Positions 8,660 through 10,944 of a stretch of DNA of 10,944 bases are shown here, one piece after another. The position numbers and the translations under genes are program-made. Source of the DNA: Gymnopilus junonius (taxonomy: Eukaryota; Basidiomycota; Agaricomycetes; Agaricales; Galerinaceae); contig JADNYJ010000870.1 of the NCBI GenBank assembly GCA_015501075.1, positions 1 to 10,944 of the forward strand. Direction: 5' to 3'. The notes under the pieces were generated by a model, which had not been told where the DNA came from, did not search any database, and saw nothing but the letters and a program-made list of their open reading frames with translations. Each line of letters opens with the position of its first letter. Position 1 is the first letter of the stretch.

Positions 8660-10797
8660 ATGCTTTCATTTGTGGTGGCGATTTTAACTGTTATATATCT
8701 TATTTCGAGGTGGTTTAATTCGGCCACCTACCAGGTTCGCTTTCTTGAGTGTGTAAATTACAATGCTGATGCCCCAGGACTAGCTGAAGCACATCCCGAC
8801 GGTGGGAGGATCGTCTGGCATTATCTCGTCATATTTCTGTGCACTACGATACTGCTTACATGGACACGAGATGATTCAGGAGGGGTACAATAAGGTCTGC
8901 CTTCTGCCAGTATCTTCTTAGTATATGTATATGGGTTGTATAACCGTCACTTTCAGTACTATGGCTCAGCCTTCAAAATTCCGACTATGTCAAAGTGGTT
9001 GGTTATAGTCAGCGGACGTGAAATGGTGGATGACGTCGAAGAGCATCTGACCAATACATGTCTTTGGACGCAACTTTGGTCGAGGTATGCAAATTGGCCA
9101 CAATCCACTCTTTTCTGACTGTGAAGTAGATACTTCGAACGGATTATACGATGGGGCCTTCAGTATTCGCTGACCCTTACCATATTGGTTTCCTCCGAAC
9201 ACCGTTGACCAAGCATCTTGCAAATCATTTCGCAGATGCGAAGAATGAAATCGCTGCGCACTGTCCATGAACTTTTTCAAATGAAAAACAATGGTGCGCC
9301 TTATCATTCTACTTTCTCCTAAGAGTTCGTCTGATGTCAACCAGGGCGAGTAAATCTTCCGGCCCACGAAATCGCAATGAAAGTCATTGCCCGGGCTAGC
9401 CATCGCATGTTTGTTGGTCTCCCACTATGCAAGTTCTCTCCACGTCTTTACCTACAACAATTTAAATGCATGCTGTTCACAGGCAGAAACTCCGAGTATC
9501 TACAGCTCAGTGAAAAGTTTACGATTGACGTCTTCGTGTATTCTCAAATCCTGAACATGTTTCCGGAGGCCCTCCATCCGCAAGTATCATTTATTCTTCA
9601 AATTAAAGCTCGCATACTGAATTCATTGGCAGAATGGTCGGCTGGGCAATTACAAGTAGAGTCTCTAAAACAGTCAAGTGCGCTAAAGATCGCATTCATC
9701 CTCTGGTGGAAGCTTGCATAGAGCAGAAAAAGGACTACGATTCTGGAAAGCCAGAGAGTACCAACAACTCAGTAAGAATGCGTTCTATCTTTCGTGATCT
9801 GATTGATCCCAACTTTCTGTGCCCTCCAGAGCAACTTGATCAGCTGGCTAGTCAACGAAGCACAAGAATCCGGAAGAAGTTTTGACATCACGGACTTGAC
9901 TAGACGTATTTTGGTCATAAATTTTGTCTCTATTGGCAGCACTGCGGCGGTGAATCCCATTTTCCTATAAGCATCCAGATGTCCGCCATTGGCTGACTGT
10001 TTGGTGCATGTATTTTCCAGGTACTGTCGGACGCGTTATTCAACCTAGCTGCTCACCCGCAGTATGCTGCGCCCATACGCGAGGAAGTAGAAGCAATTGT
10101 CGAAGCAGAAGGCTGGACCCGCGCTTCTATCGCAAAAATGCGAAAATTAGACAGCTTCGTCAGGGAAACGCAGCGGACTGGAAACAGGAGGCGGTACGTC
10201 CTTGTTACATAACATCCCATTCTTCAAAGACAAAATTTTGCCATTGTGCTAATAGCCACTGGAAATCGAAAGATCATGAAGGACTTCACCTTCTCAAATG
10301 GTATCTCATTGCCATCCGGCACATGCATTTCGTTTGCAACTCGTCCCATACATCACGATGCGGTATGAAGTTCTTTTCGCTGAGCTGTGACGACAGTCCC
10401 ACTGACTAGGTCTGCGTTTCCTCCGCAGAACCATTATGATAGTCCTACAGAATTCCAGGGGTTTAGATTTTTCGATACGGTCACCGAAGAGGGAGACGAC
10501 CCCAAAAACCAAGTGGTTTCACTTGGACCTGATTATCTGACATTTGGAACTGGCAGACATGCTTGGTAAGTACCGTGGCCTTCATGATCTAGGGTCGATA
10601 TATGTACAGCTTTCACTTCATCCAACAGTCCTGGCCGTTTCTTTGCAGCCAACATGCTCAAACTTTCATTAGCCCATATCATACTCGACTATGATATCGA
10701 ATATCCCAGCGACGGTTCCAAACCTAAGCAGATCTGGTTTCAAGCTGTGTCAGTTCCCGATACTACTGCAGAGTTGGTGTTCAAGAAGCGGGCTTAG
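8660..10797 (+). pseudogene. Frameshifted CYP5150-like cytochrome P450 gene
   Basis: Cytochrome P450s are haem-thiolate monooxygenases, here of the membrane-anchored fungal type. Twelve exons are proposed: 8660-8734, 8784-8894, 8957-9084, 9130-9293, 9345-9432, 9487-9583, 9633-9771, 9830-9949, 10021-10193, 10256-10362, 10429-10565, 10629-10797 (about 502 aa if corrected). The N-terminal anchor is MLSFVVAILTVIYLIS. Further matches are LKHIPTVGGSSG, DPYHIGFLRTPLTKHLA, RMFVGLPLC, the K-helix ExxR in FVRETQR, PTEFQGFRFFD, and the haem loop FGTGRHACPGRFF with its Cys codon split by intron 10566-10628. Frames break near 9037 (one base lost), 9259 (one gained or two lost), the 3' end of exon 6 near 9583 (phase mismatch) and 10177 (one gained or two lost). 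The I-helix reads INFVSIGSTAAV, lacking the usual acid-Thr pair. Similarity to CYP5150 is from memory of the family, not a search. Both ends are intact, so this is a whole gene with local lesions. Confidence 0.87.
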
Positions 10798-10944
10798 AAA
10801 ATTGCGCATAGAAAGTGCATGGACTCTGGAACTTGGGCTTTGGACTAGCGTGTTGTTCAATAGGTTATACAGTGATTACGGATCGCAAGGATATTAGATA
10901 GAGTATGTTAGGTCCCTTACTTCCACTGCAAGCATGTTGAGCTC
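10798..10944. other. 3' flank of the P450 gene
   Basis: The last 147 bp follow the P450 TAG stop codon. I see no further exon, RNA gene or repeat here; it is probably 3' untranslated and intergenic sequence. Confidence 0.5.

Noticed and set aside
8990..9403. Minus-strand open frame of 137 codons inside the P450
   Set aside because: It lies opposite exons and introns of the P450 whose plus-strand residues match the family; a chance antisense frame.
1..10944. Search for CRISPR arrays, tRNA or rRNA genes, terminal repeats, transposon or viral genes
   Set aside because: No regular repeat array, cloverleaf-like element, long terminal or inverted repeats, or transposase, reverse transcriptase or capsid motifs were seen.

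Overview
The window looks like nuclear DNA of a basidiomycete fungus, probably a mushroom-forming agaricomycete. The evidence is the many short GT-AG introns (about 43-76 bp), the small coding exons, and three gene families common in these fungi: a TPR/CHAT protein, a SIN3 corepressor with paired amphipathic helices, and a CYP5150-like cytochrome P450. There is no sign of bacterial, viral or transposon genes, and I see no tRNA or rRNA.

Layout. Positions 1-1191 (minus strand) hold a broken TPR/CHAT-type gene that runs off the left edge. A short divergent intergenic region (1251-1404) separates it from an apparently intact SIN3 gene on the plus strand (1405-5837, ten exons, about 1306 aa). One SIN3 intron must be spliced as GC-AG for the protein to read through. 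After a 364-bp intergenic stretch comes an aldehyde dehydrogenase gene (6202-8099, eight exons). It is recognisable from first to last residue but is interrupted by seven frameshifts. After 560 bp with no clear gene comes a complete CYP5150-like P450 gene (8660-10797, twelve exons), also broken by about four frameshifts. Nothing is recognised after 10797.

How the pieces relate. SIN3 is a chromatin housekeeping gene: the scaffold of the Rpd3-type histone deacetylase complex. It carries no frameshift over about 3.9 kb of coding sequence. The three neighbours are all disrupted. The aldehyde dehydrogenase and P450 are adjacent and co-oriented, which would suit a small oxidative or detoxification pair, but this partnership is inferred only from position. 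Almost every break in the two enzymes is a single-base change, and the corrected frames contain no nonsense codon and keep their catalytic motifs. The breaks are therefore either very recent pseudogenisation or consensus errors confined to these stretches. The sequence alone cannot decide between the two.

I found no convincing previously undescribed system. The most notable items are the GC-AG intron in SIN3, the 10-bp duplication that breaks the TPR gene, and the contrast between the intact SIN3 and its frameshifted neighbours.
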